Origin: Echinostoma caproni
Taxonomy: Eukaryota > Platyhelminthes > Trematoda > Plagiorchiida > Echinostomatidae
Direction: 5' to 3'
DNA length: 29,859 nucleotides
Assembly (NCBI GenBank): GCA_900618425.1
Contig: UZAN01041788.1
Coordinates: forward strand, 24,968 to 54,826
In this document: positions 19,993 to 29,859 of the stretch, piece after piece
Layout of the letters: each line of letters begins with the position of its first letter
Numbering within the stretch: position 1 is the first letter of the stretch
The notes under the pieces: generated by a model
Told to the model about the DNA's origin: nothing
What the model saw: only the letters and a program-made list of their open reading frames with translations
Database searches by the model: none
Made by a program: the position numbers and the translations under genes

Positions 19993-21104
19993 CTACTCCA
20001 CTACAAACTGCTTGATGTCAACCGACTGTTAATTTAACCTACCACAATCAAATGCTAAGACTGATAGTTTTCCTTAGCTAATCATTCATGTCACACAAAA
20101 CAACTATTTGTAGGCAGAAGTATCCAATTCACTCAGTGGTTACCGTGGAGCCGGTATCAACAGACGGTTTCTTCTATTCGCCTTTTACCTTATTGACGAA
20201 CATTGCGTCACTCTTATCGCCACTTCACTCCTTCGGATGTTCTGGTCACATATATGCTCAATTGTTGTTTCTTAGACAGCGGCCCATCCTGTATCACGGG
20301 AGTGAAGGTAATTACTCAGACGGATGGGATGAAAAATCTTGAATGAGTCGAGAGAGATGTGGATAAATACTTTACCAGCACCTCATTGAAACCCAGATCA
20401 AATTGGAGTGCTTGTTGACGTTCCAGAGAATCGTAACCATATTTGTCTTACCAAACAACAAAGATATCTGCAAATGATGAAATGTACTGGTGACGGTGCG
20501 ATCGAAGTGGCTTTGCACATAGCATATAGCACACCAGTGTCAGCGTTCTGTAAATCCATACGTGAGAGATGCTGTTCCAACATTGTTGTAGATTTGCACC
20601 TGAGACCCTTAGGCATTGTTTAGCTTCAAAGTTACACCTCATCACAATCCAGTGGTTTTTCCGTAAAAGAAAAACAATCCAAGCCACTGTTAACTTTTCT
20701 AACGATAAACGTTCAAGTAATTTCTAATATTTTTCTAATTTCAGAATCTCTATTAAAGAAAATCGACTGATTGGCGATAAATCAAATTTACTTTCCATTT
20801 ATTTTGAACGATCAGGGTAAAACTCAATCAGCAATGGTCGAGAGCCACAGATAATCATCTCATCGGTTCAGACATCGTGTGGTCGAATCCCATCACTATC
20901 ATTCAACACCCCCAATACTTTTGTGTTCTTACAAACTTTTCGATTGTCTGGTTGTGCTTGCTGAGAGTACCGATCGAGTTCCAACATTCGTATGACAACA
21001 TTTGAGGAAACCGGTCGGTGAGGAAATACGTTCGAAAAGAACCGAGATAAATAAAGATTTAAATTTCTTACGAGTATCACTCATCTAACTAGGTCTGTTT
21101 TCTT
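19993..21104. other. Unassigned interval upstream of PLE copy 2
   Basis: No gene is recognised. Paired frames on both strands at 20398-20687 cover the same bases and lack motifs. By position the last few hundred bases should hold the N-terminal region of PLE copy 2, but it cannot be read, so the element is probably 5'-truncated near 21105. Confidence 0.3.
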
Positions 21105-22215
21105 GTTGATCAAACTTTACATGGATTTTCAGCTATTTGAATACATTATCGTCGTCATGCACTACTCCTGGAGATATAATATTTGTCATTACTTTATTGA
21201 TCGCAATATTCAGATGAAAATGCCGGTGACGAGATGTATATGTAACGTACAGTGTTTGTACAGTCAAATACTACCAAAAGAAGAACTGTGTAACCATGAG
21301 ATCATCGCTTAGTCCATTCCCTGAGGATATATTTAATCCAAGCTCCAAGATGAACTATTGAGGAACTCAACTGGGTAGTCTGTACCTGTACACCAGGTTT
21401 ATGGATGATACGTTCACCACTCGTGACTCTACAGTGAACGTTACTCAACTTTTTTGGGCATTTAAAAACCCTAATTCAAGTATACGATTCACACTGGAGC
21501 TGGAAAAACACAACTTTCTCGCTTTTCTGGACCTTGGACTTGGTCACATGAGGGAAGGCCATATTGAAAGAAGAGTATACCATGAGCACACCACGATAGA
21601 GCAGTACACATTTTCAAAGTTTCGTTTCATGAATGACGAAAATGACCCAAATAAGAGACTTCTTCCTGAGAAACGCCTACCAAGAGGCTTTCATTCGATG
21701 ACATCTGGAATCGAAATCAAACCATGCGAAATCACAAATGGCTAGAAAGAAGGGGTTGTTCATGAATATTCCTTTCAAGGGAGAGAGAGCATTAGAAATC
21801 CTGAAGCATCGGTTATCAAATGCCATTATCAGCTGTTTTCCCGTGGGGCATCTCAGGCTCTCATCGAAGACCAAACCATTCAACACCCTGTATCAGTTTG
21901 CGTGCACTTCTAGTGCCCGATATATAGAACACACAATGAGGCGTTTGTCCAAGAGAATGTTTGGACATTTTCCGGTCGCTACCCGAAAGGGAACAGTGAG
22001 AAGCTTGAACAGCTTAGTCCTGCAAAATGTGGTTGACACTGAACGCAGGATTAACCGAGGAACTTAATTTGCACGTGTGTGTTCACAGCACCCAAGAAAG
22101 ACACGAAAAGATTCGGTAAGAAGATCCTAATAACTGCGGAACCCATAGCAATTAAGATTATTAAGCCGGAGTTGTTCAAGAAACGTAGTCTGGTTCAAAC
22201 GTTGCTGTTACTGTG
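21105..22215 (+). mobile_element. Penelope-like retroelement, copy 2 (RT plus GIY-YIG endonuclease)
   Basis: This copy reads on the plus strand from a decayed pre-palm RT region (NICHYFIDRNIQMKMPVTR, about 21175-21230) through KYYQKKN then SSLSPF (about 21268-21315), LYLYTRFMDDTF (21380-21415), FTLELEKHNFLAFLDLGLG (about 21490-21545) and HIERRVYHEHTT (about 21560-21597) to the endonuclease and a C-terminal IKIIKPELF (about 22150-22175). The palm reads FMDD, so both Asp are kept, unlike copy 1. The RT thumb region is shortened: after QYTFSKFRF the expected stretch is mostly missing. Frames shift near 21350 and 21735. The 3' end is placed at about 22215 from loss of the coding match. Confidence 0.9.
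21738..22070 (+). pseudogene. PLE copy 2, GIY-YIG endonuclease domain
   Basis: This domain makes the DNA nick used in PLE integration. The open frame starts in the linker (ARKKGLFMNIPFKGERALEI), continues ILKHRLSNAI and HLRLSSKTKPF, and enters the nuclease at LYQFACTSSARYIEHTMRR (about 21889-21945), then LSKRMFGHFP and KGTVRSLNSLVLQNVVDT. Compared with the PLE pattern (YxC...YIGxTxRxLxxRxxEH) the YIG glycine is Glu and the EH pair is GH, while the Arg after the Thr remains. The frame ends at a TAA near 22065, short of the last conserved block, which continues in another frame. Nuclease activity is unlikely. Confidence 0.85.
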
Positions 22216-23080
22216 ACGATAGAAGTCATTCCCCTATATACCTATATGACAGCTTTTCCATTCTCAACTGTCTTTTCTCACACGTTGACATATGTTTCAC
22301 TCATTCTTGACTAACGCTTTTCATGTCGTGTCCACTTCACACTTTTCACCTTGCTTTCCTTGTTCATTTATGGTGACTCCATAGCTTCTTATCAACCGGC
22401 CATTTTTCACAAACAAGCATTCACTCAACACCAGCCTAGGTCTTGTAGTACTCTATCGACTTATGGAGCCATATATGTAAGATGCCTGAAGCAATATATC
22501 ACAAATGAAATTTCTTTACGTTTCCACTTTTTTCTTATGCATCAGTGGGAATATTCTCCGATCCAGTAGCTTCAGTTCAAATTGTTTGATTCATTTCCAA
22601 GCATACGACTTTGTTCAACAGGGATAACTTATTGTGTGGGCCAGCCGACTTTTCTTCTATCTGCTCCTTTCAAACCCGACCCCACACAGTTCTATAGATG
22701 CCCAAACCTAAAAGCCTAATCCAATACGAACTGACCTTACAGACACCATAGCGTGCATTCATTTTACATTCCCCGATTGTTAGCGGTCCATTGTATGAAC
22801 CAGTGCTGGCGGTCCAGATGACAATACTTTGTTTCGTCTTCACCTTTATTCTTTGGCTTTTTTCTCTATTCTGAACCCCGTTTGTCTTGGGGACAAAATC
22901 CTTTCCGAATGCATGCTATGCGTATCCTTCCCGGGCTCAAACAGTAGACATTACTCAACACCCGTCAAACTTGCGTGCATTCGAAAGCTGAGCTGCATTT
23001 ATTTTCATTTTTGTGAAAGCTTATTTTCGAAGCCACTTTCTCCCGCTAATTTGTGCCTACTCATCACAGAGCAAAGTGGA
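22216..23080 (+). other. Pyrimidine-rich stretch after PLE copy 2
   Basis: The plus strand is C/T-rich with many TTTTC and CACTC-type words and no recognised gene. Its position directly after the PLE coding match suggests 3' untranslated PLE sequence; this is inferred from position and composition only. The 101-codon frame at 22829-23134 is probably a product of the bias. Confidence 0.35.
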
Positions 23081-24684
23081 ACGACAGGAAACTCAGAGAA
23101 AAATATAAGCAGTGCTGAGCTGATGAAAGAATGATTGATAAATCTTTGGTTTATCGGATCATACTTTATCTGCAAAGTTTTAATCAGACAGTAAGTCCCG
23201 AAAAACCACTTTAGCAAAGGCGTGAAATTCCACACCGCTCAATCTAAAATTTGATAAAAGAAAACGCCTGTTTTAGGTACGATAGCTGTTTTGCACTTTT
23301 TGAGCAATATGCTTCTTGATTGGCCACAGTCCTGTTTGCGCGTCGTGTGATTGGCTGTGTTTCATTTAACTTGCGTTTTAACTTAGCTAGGTGTCCGCAG
23401 CATTCTCAGTCATGCGATTTCACTTTTGCAGTTGTACAATTCAGGCGATCCTTCGAGTGCCTGCAATCTGTTTGATATAAGTCCGAACCAAAAAATATGA
23501 GCACGTTCATTTTGAATTACTGTTACTTTAACCGTTCGAAAGAGTATGACTGAGTCTTTACTGACTATTACAAAAATGTGCTCTCCGTTTCCTAAACTGT
23601 TGAACCCAACATGTAGTCTGAGTTCTGCATTCACAAAAATACGCACTTTGCGTGTGCTCCAGATTCCTGACAATCAATATTGTGGTGCAACGTGGTAGAC
23701 GGAAAGGGATAGGAACGAGGCACACAAGCAAGGCAGATGGAAATAGCAACCTAGAAAATACTAAAGACAACCTGAAACGAGCTGCAGACTATGAAGATGA
23801 TAATGGGATGATCCGATCACAGAGCTATCGATGAATGCATCAATCTCCACGATCGAGCCAAGCGGACTGGAGCGGCACGAGAATGCATAGGCGTACCAGT
23901 CTCCAATGTCTGTCAGCGACGGGTAAACAGCATGAATCATGCATCGTCCTGCTGTGCGGTTGAGAATTAGCTGACATAATCGATCATGTGCTTAAACTGC
24001 TTCTGATCAATACACCGTTGTCCGCCAACCAGTCTTCTATGTTACAATGTTCTGGAGACTCACTCTTGCAAACCGCTAGATTTGAGAGTTTTTTTAGGGG
24101 TAAATCCTGGATGCAGAGAAAACCGAGGACGTTATGAAGATAAGCGTAATTTCCCTCTGAAGTTTCATGTCCAGAATATGGATTTTCCGCACTCGGAATA
24201 ATGCTTGAGGATGAGAAGATTTTCAGGATTTTTTTCATTACAGAACTATTGTACGAAATTCATAAACTGATTTCATAATTTGAGTTAAATTCACTAATTT
24301 TTGCCCTCTCCTAGGTAAAAAGTCCACTGAATTGCATTTGTTTTAATCGCCTCAGCACATGCTGACATCTACCTTCTTGTTTGACCAGCTTTCGTTATTC
24401 ATCCGTCACAAATAATTTGACAGAATAATTTCAGGATTGAATTGATGATTCAAATCAGTGACCACTGCCTTTTTCCTAAAATAGAAGAAAACCGAGGAAA
24501 ACTTTAGCGAGAAAAATGTTCAACAATGAAATCAGCGTAGGTTCCATCTGTAAAACATTCCCTGGTCAACAATTTTCGTTACTTTAGTGTGCTCACGTTG
24601 ACTTCGAACTGTTCTGATCATTGTGTCACTGAAAAGAATTCCTGTGTTGATATGTTCCCTCCAAGCGAAATACCGTCTATGCAT
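23081..24684. other. Unassigned interval with a paired inverted-CCAAT site
   Basis: No gene is recognised. Two GATTGG sites (inverted CCAAT boxes) lie at 23318-23323 and 23349-23354. Frames of 60-87 codons on both strands at 23410-23834 and minus 24238-23984 overlap and lack motifs. Confidence 0.3.
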
Positions 24685-24750
24685 ATATCTTTACTGGAGG
24701 GTGTCAATATATGTGAATCTAGACTGACACCCCACCACCAGTAAAGATAT
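24685..24750. repeat. 66-base imperfect hairpin (about 21-bp stem)
   Basis: ATATCTTTACTGG (24685-24697) pairs with CCAGTAAAGATAT (24738-24750), and GGGTGTCA (24699-24706) pairs with TGACACCC (24725-24732). The halves are separated by one base on the left and five on the right, and the loop is 18 bases (24707-24724). The size is that of an animal miRNA precursor or of a small foldback element. No known mature miRNA is claimed. Confidence 0.7.
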
Positions 24751-27700
24751 TAGGAAGAAAAAACAAATCAGACCACAATTCATGTGAAGCCATAGATGTT
24801 AGGTACCTCTCCGTCCTCATTTTGGATGAGATCGGACGACCGAATGCATTTGTATGCCAAACTTTCAAAGCCTTATTTTACTGGGTAACAATATCTTGTC
24901 TATCTAAGGCTTATTGAATCGTTGTCAAGGAAAGTCAACCGTATATTTTTGTTAAGTGTCCGGTTTACCAACAGTCTTTGGAGCTAACTTTCTATGCTTC
25001 GTCAAATAGTTAAACACTCGTGCGACCGGCATTAAATTTATTTTCTCAAAGCAGATAGGGATTAACTTCAGTATCCGTATCTTTCTGTTAGCAGATTACC
25101 ATGCTGAATAATCCTGTCGAGAGTTGCGAATTTGAGAGCCTGGGCTGAATTACAGTGCAACATGGAGATCGATTGATCACGGTTAATTTTCCTAATAGCA
25201 TACTAGACGCAAAGAGATCAACGGGACGTTCACCAACATCTATGGTCTATGTCGATGGATTAGAGATCCGTGATTGATTGATTCATTTTATTATTAACTA
25301 ATGTGACTACTGTTCAACAATACATTCTGAGTTCCTCTCTAAATAGATGAGTAGGAGAACGGAAGCGACACTTCCGTTCATGCTTTGGAATTCAGTTCAA
25401 ATAGATGTCTCAATGTGACACACACGCTCAGGCAACTCAGATTTCAGTTGTTTATAGAACTATACACCTGTTGTTGGTTCACATACAATCTGTTATGAGA
25501 ATGCGCTTTTTTGCCAGATTCAGCATTTCAGCTAGTCTCATCAGGAATAATATCTCTATTTGCCTGGATACCAAGGGTTCTGTATGCTTGACAAACAAAC
25601 AAAAACAAATAAGGTGAATACTGAAAAATGAATATGAAAAATCTCACGTGAACTATTATACTTTGGACTAGCAATACATATTTCTTTAGATAGTCACAAT
25701 GTGAGCAAGCTAATGGGAGATATTCATTCTTTGGCTGCAGGTGGTACATGCAAACAAAAAGGTATATTCCTAGTGCACATTGGGGCAGATTTATTATGCA
25801 CTTGGTGGTTTTCGTAACATGTTTTGCTGTTCGATCAATCTTATTGTAACAAGCATCTAAAAGAAGAAACATGATTAACTCAACGAAGACATTCTTGATC
25901 ATGCTGCAGTTTCGGGAAAGTGGTCTGAAATGGGCAATGCTAGCGAACACAATTAACTCTTACCGTCATAAATTTGAAAATAATCCATTCATTAACAGTA
26001 AATTTCTCTGATCTGCACGAGCGAAAGAGGAATTCCAAAATATGTTCAAGTTGATTAGGTTGTGCGACGAAATAGTGCGATAATATCTCACAGAAACGAT
26101 ATTGAGTATGCTCCGGGTCACAACAACAAAAACAGCAGTTACCGCGACAGATTGTTCAAGAAACTTATTGCGATAAGCGAAGAGAGGAACGACTGAGAGA
26201 CCATATAAAATCACTGTTTACAACAAATACTAAGGAGTACAGCAAAGAACAGCAAGCAATTTTGTTCAGGTTATCAAGGCTCTTGAAATCAAGATGACCG
26301 TGGCTGGATCAAAAAAATTGAGAGTTACTTCGAAAACCGCATTGATTTCAATGCCGGAGCAGCAATTTTCTCTCTCAGTTTTGTGGTGTATTGTTTAGAT
26401 TTCAGATATTTATTGAAAACAGTTGTGTTTTGCAAACAACGTCATGCAAATCGCCTAAAATCGAACTAGTATTATCTGGCTATCAAGGTAATCCGACGGA
26501 TGAGAACGTCACAGGATGTATAACTTTGTGTTTTTCATCGGTGAAATGTGAATAACTACTAGTTAGAACGTTTATATTGGAATGAATTGGGGGCGATCAC
26601 TCCATGTATTTTTGAAATGAATGTTTCACGAAATGCATATAATACTGAGTCATTATAACAACTGCGAAAAGAATATATTCATATAAGGTGTGTCCATTCA
26701 TATTCCTGTCTTGTGGTTAGTCCTTTCGACACAACAAATTTCCTTGAAAATATGACGCTGACATAGTCGTCATGAGCACAGTTTCTTTCAATATTCTGCT
26801 AGGGTGGTTTGATGCCACCAGGGTGCATCGGTCTGTAAAACTATAAGGCTAGACCCTCCTCAAGGCAATCTAAGTTTGGGCGTAGCACCATTCAATGCAT
26901 GAAAATGATTTTACGGTTTAATGTTTCATTCCAAATGATATATGTATCAGTTTTCCTATATCAATTCCATCCAGAAAACGGCTTCTTCTGTGATCCAAGA
27001 CAGCCATCTACCCAATAAATGGGATATTCACCGCAATGTCATACTGATTCACTTTCATCAACGGCAGGTTTTCTGGATTCATGTGGTCATAACATACGCA
27101 TGCTTATACCAGGCAACCCCTAAACCTATGTGATTGAAAGGTAACCCTGTCTTGGTTTTATTACAATCCTTCCCTATGTCACATTATTTGGGTCAGGGAG
27201 TTGTCGCGGCCAAAGCTTCAAGCTGGTCTTGTTTCAGTTACTTTTGACTCATTCTACTGTTTATATTTTAAATTTCAGAGCAATTCTCTACAGGTTTCAA
27301 TTCTGGTTAGTTCATATTGATTGAGTCGTCTTGATCGGTGACTCGTGTGACGCATAACCTGTGATGAATCTTGATACCGATGCATGGAAGACGATGTAGG
27401 AACTATCAGATCACATACTAACCACAGGAAATTGCCGAACGCAATTACGATATCACCAGACGGTTAGACGGAGGTTTTGACATTTTTGTTGGTTGGGCAG
27501 TTGTAAACCCGCAGTCACAAGGATCTGTATATAATTGTTTTATATTTTGGTTTAGCTGTCAAGCACTGGAAGCTTGTTTGTTCCTATCTCATTTAATTCA
27601 TTTTTAGGGACTATACTAGTCAACAATGACTATTGCACAGTGGTTCGGTTTTTATCGGAACTCACCAGCAATGCACACATAGGAAAAGTGGAATCGTAAA

Positions 27701-27999
27701 TCTTCCCATAGAGAGAAAAGATCGTTATCCACATGAAAATACAATGTCCAGAACCTAATTTCTGTGAATTCTTGTGTTTGTAAATCACTGATACTATACA
27801 GTTCTTACGAGGGTTTGCGCTAAACCTGTTGGCTGTAATACGTAATAAGAAAATAGCCTTGCAGCGTCAATACCACATTCTATTCATTGTTTGTTATTAT
27901 TCCCCCTAAACACTTGTGTGGTGCATAGCACACGTTGTGAACCTCATGGTCACAAAGATCTACCTGTAAGTCAGGGAAACGTGTAATCGAAGCCCTGGA
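24751..27999. other. Unassigned interval, small hairpin and simple sequence only
   Basis: No gene is recognised. A perfect 9-bp hairpin with a 5-base loop (GAACGGAAG / CTTCCGTTC) lies at 25357-25379. The longest frame (minus 25950-25528, 140 codons) contains several Cys and hydrophobic stretches but no motif, and its end overlaps a CTGATGA-like word tested as a ribozyme and rejected. The bases around 26800-26880 hold GGTGG/CCACC short pairs of no clear meaning. Confidence 0.3.
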
Positions 28000-28165
28000 A
28001 TTCGGATTGGCAAGCCACATAAGGCCCTACCGGGTTGGAAGTGGTCTATAATGCAGCTACCTATCACCAGAGTTGTGTGGCGGTAACGGGCTTCAAACCC
28101 CAGACCCCTCGGACCTAAAGGATGCTGGTAATAGCGACTTACTCCATTTGTATCGCTTGACCTGA
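28000..28165 (-). repeat. tRNA-related repeat or SINE remnant (second family)
   Basis: On the minus strand a B-box-like GGTTTGAAGCCC (28099-28088) is preceded by GGTCCGAGGGGTCTGG and, about 50 bases upstream, by a D-arm-like AAATGGAGTAAGTCGC, which together resemble a tRNA body from D arm to T arm. The T arm keeps only about three of five stem pairs, so a working tRNA is unlikely. The G+C-rich body that follows to about 28000 (CCAACCCGGTAGGGCC) contrasts with its AT-rich flanks. It does not match the SINE copies at 6.1 and 8.2 kb, so it would be another family or an isolated tRNA pseudogene. Confidence 0.45.
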
Positions 28166-28623
28166 TTGGACGTTTTTGGTCCCTGTAGCTGGTAACTCGA
28201 GGTTTTTGCTTTAAGATTAGATCCTTATTTTAGCTTTTATTCTCCTTTTCAGGATAGCAAAACGGTTTTCTAAGTTCACAAACATCGGTGATTTTTCTGG
28301 TTTGCCGAGCTCATTCAAGCACATTTTAGATGGAAAGTTGCGTGTCAACTATTTTGTCGGATAGATTGGAGATGGCATTTCGGTAAACCGAGGGTGAAAC
28401 ATAATTCCCCGTCGTTCTCACTTTATTTTTATAAAATTTAATGTGGACTCAATCATGTCCAAATTTGGAATGATGAAAAGGACGATATTATGACTTCACA
28501 TTGTCTATAAGAAGACCGTTTCCCAAGAAGTTCACTAATGTACCTATTTTGGTGACTATTCTCACAATGCAAAACAACAGACTGATAATGTCTAAACGCG
28601 TTATACAATTTGGGAGTCTCGGT
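28166..28623. other. Possible 3' untranslated region (minus strand)
   Basis: No gene is recognised. On the minus strand, AATAAA at 28427-28422 lies about 200 bases after the stop of the open frame 29022-28624 and could be its polyadenylation signal. AATAAA is common in AT-rich DNA, so this is weak support. Confidence 0.3.
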
Positions 28624-29022
28624 TCAATAGGTCAGAAAGATTAACAACAAAGCCAAAAAACAGGAGGAAAAATGCATTGACCAAAGACAGTAGGATTGTT
28701 GAACTGTGGGATTCGAAGTAGTTTGGGCTTTTAAATTGGAAAAAGAATCAGGTTTTCCAATAGAGGATTCAACATGAATTAACCAATTAGCCCGAGATAG
28801 GAATGCATGTAGTGAATTTAATTTCGAACACGAACTTTCATCAGTGATATCAGCTTGGTGTAAATAGATGCTCATGAAAAAATTGAAAAACTTTGGATAT
28901 TTGATTAGGTGTTCTTTAAGAGCCTCAGTTCCCGAAATAGCCTGGTGTGGTTCCATCTCTCCTCCAAAATCTCTCACAGGAGCCGTCTTACAGAGTATCT
29001 GTCCACAACGCCCTACGCTCAC
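28624..29022 (-). CDS. Unrecognised 132-codon frame, possible terminal exon with hydrophobic tail
   Basis: The frame runs from ATG at 29022-29020 to a TAG at 28626-28624. The first part is mixed and charged (MEPHQAISGTEALKEHLIK), the middle is Ser/Asn-rich, and the last residues CFLALLLIFLTY form a hydrophobic C-terminus after a polar stretch. That layout occurs at the ends of GPI-anchored and tail-anchored proteins. An AATAAA follows about 200 bases downstream. It resembles a last coding exon more than a random frame, but I recognise no family and no strong acceptor with a pyrimidine tract. The true start may be a splice acceptor anywhere upstream in the frame. Confidence 0.3.
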   Translation of the reverse strand: MSVGRCGQILCKTAPVRDFGGEMEPHQAISGTEALKEHLIKYPKFFNFFMSIYLHQADITDESSCSKLNSLHAFLSRANWLIHVESSIGKPDSFSNLKAQTTSNPTVQQSYCLWSMHFSSCFLALLLIFLTY

Positions 29023-29859
29023 TGCATTCCTATGTTGATGGCCAGTTTGCTCAGATGACAGGGCGAAAAGCTAACCCCTCGGGCTTTCTAAGGTTATATT
29101 GAGCTCCAACTAAAGGTGAATAGCATCGATACATACAGGCATGAATTTGAAATACAGATGTACAAATTTAGCTAAACACTGATGTCCCCAGCTCATGAAT
29201 AATAATCGTTATTCGTTTGAACTGACCATCCTTCAAACTTCACCTTCCTGGTTACAATACCCAGTTCATCAAATCACATATACGCTTGGAAGCACTAGAC
29301 TACATTTTCGCTCCCTTCGTTGCTATCGGATCAAAAGGTGAACTGACTGATTATTATTGAAGACATAATCTGAATAGATGTGAATTGTCCATTCTCATCA
29401 ACCTCTATGTGAGCGGGTTTTTACACTGGTAACACATACGCTTTCAATGTGATGGATATGGAGTCCCACACTGGAGCAGAAACGTGGAAATGTACTATTG
29501 ATGAGCTCAAATGTGAGCAAAACTCGAGTATATTACTTTCGAGTGTTTGACTGACTGGATTAACTGAGGATTTTGCGTGGTGCCGAGGTCCAAATGATAG
29601 TCAGTTCAGATCAATGTCAATTATCCGACATCAACACTTGCAAGTAACTGTGATTTAAATGTGAATTTTGGTATTTAGTCTACCCATGTTAGGTAATATT
29701 ATTAGGTAATATTTTATGTTAGAATCAGCTGGAGGAATTCATATGGAGGTTCAAATCCCAGTTGGGCTACCAATATAAGTACCATTATTATCTCCAACCT
29801 TCTTTAAAGTAATTTGTCATTTCTCTCCTTTTTGTCCTTGTTTGTGTAAGAGGTCGATC
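29023..29859. other. Unassigned right edge, small tandem repeat and weak tRNA-like arm
   Basis: No gene is recognised. A 13-base word (TTAGGTAATATTA, last base variable) occurs twice in tandem at 29689-29714. GGTTCAAATCCC at about 29748-29759 fits a tRNA B box and is followed by AGTTGGGCTACCA, so a tRNA-derived remnant is possible there. The window ends GTCGATC, the same 7 bases with which it starts. Confidence 0.3.

Noticed and set aside
23119..23160. CTGATGA at about 23120 as a PLE hammerhead
   Set aside because: No GAAA follows a possible helix II, and no NUH site with helix I is found.
25528..25560. Minus-strand CTGATGAG followed by GAAA near 25525-25550 as a second hammerhead
   Set aside because: The 8 bases between the two core words cannot form a helix II with a loop, and no complementary helix I arms flank it.
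25528..25950. 140-codon Cys- and Phe-rich minus-strand frame as a gene
   Set aside because: No family motif, no splice or polyadenylation context, and composition typical of AT-rich noncoding DNA.
1..29859. CRISPR array, operon, or bacterial origin of the window
   Set aside because: No spaced direct repeats, no ribosome-binding-site-led gene clusters, and all recognised coding matter is eukaryotic retroelement.

Overview
The window looks like a repeat-rich, gene-poor piece of a eukaryotic genome, most likely a parasitic flatworm and probably a trematode (fluke). There is no bacterial-style gene packing. The recognisable coding matter is decayed retrotransposon: two Penelope-like elements, two CR1-type LINE tails, one RTE-type LINE tail, one APE-containing jockey-superfamily LINE, and one Ty3/gypsy pol fragment. 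There are also two copies of one tRNA-derived SINE, one of which carries a hammerhead ribozyme fold next to the tRNA-like promoter. That SINE architecture is known from schistosomes (SM-alpha), and it is the main reason for the fluke assignment. No species is claimed.

Layout. 1-165 is a CpG-rich edge. About 150-1822 (-) is a Penelope-like element with N-terminal region and RT. About 2195-3470 (+) is a CR1-type LINE fragment. 3470-5830 is mostly unassigned but holds an unusually long open frame (4371-5090, +). 5830-5875 is a TA microsatellite. 6032-6250 (-) is SINE copy 2. About 6320-7000 (+) is the 3' end of an RTE LINE. 8156-8408 (+) is SINE copy 1, with A and B boxes and a hammerhead. 9930-11160 is a pyrimidine-rich tract on the plus strand. 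About 11965-14225 (-) is an APE+RT LINE with its catalytic palm deleted. About 14570-15590 (-) is gypsy RT-RNase H. About 15600-16345 (-) is a second CR1 tail. 16346-21100 is unassigned. About 21105-22215 (+) is a second Penelope-like element with RT and GIY-YIG endonuclease. It is followed by unassigned sequence with a few hairpins, a tRNA-related repeat near 28.1 kb, and a possible host terminal exon at 28624-29022 (-).

These elements do not form a pathway. All retroelement frames are broken by stops, frameshifts or deletions, so the window reads as a retroelement graveyard in which the SINE ribozyme is the part most likely to keep an activity. The strongest observation is the complete three-helix hammerhead fold at 8332-8378, set against a sister SINE copy 1.9 kb away that has lost the same core. 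I found no convincing undescribed multi-gene system. The leads outside the TEs are the 239-codon open frame, the terminal-exon candidate with a hydrophobic tail and a downstream AATAAA, and a 66-nt pre-miRNA-sized hairpin.
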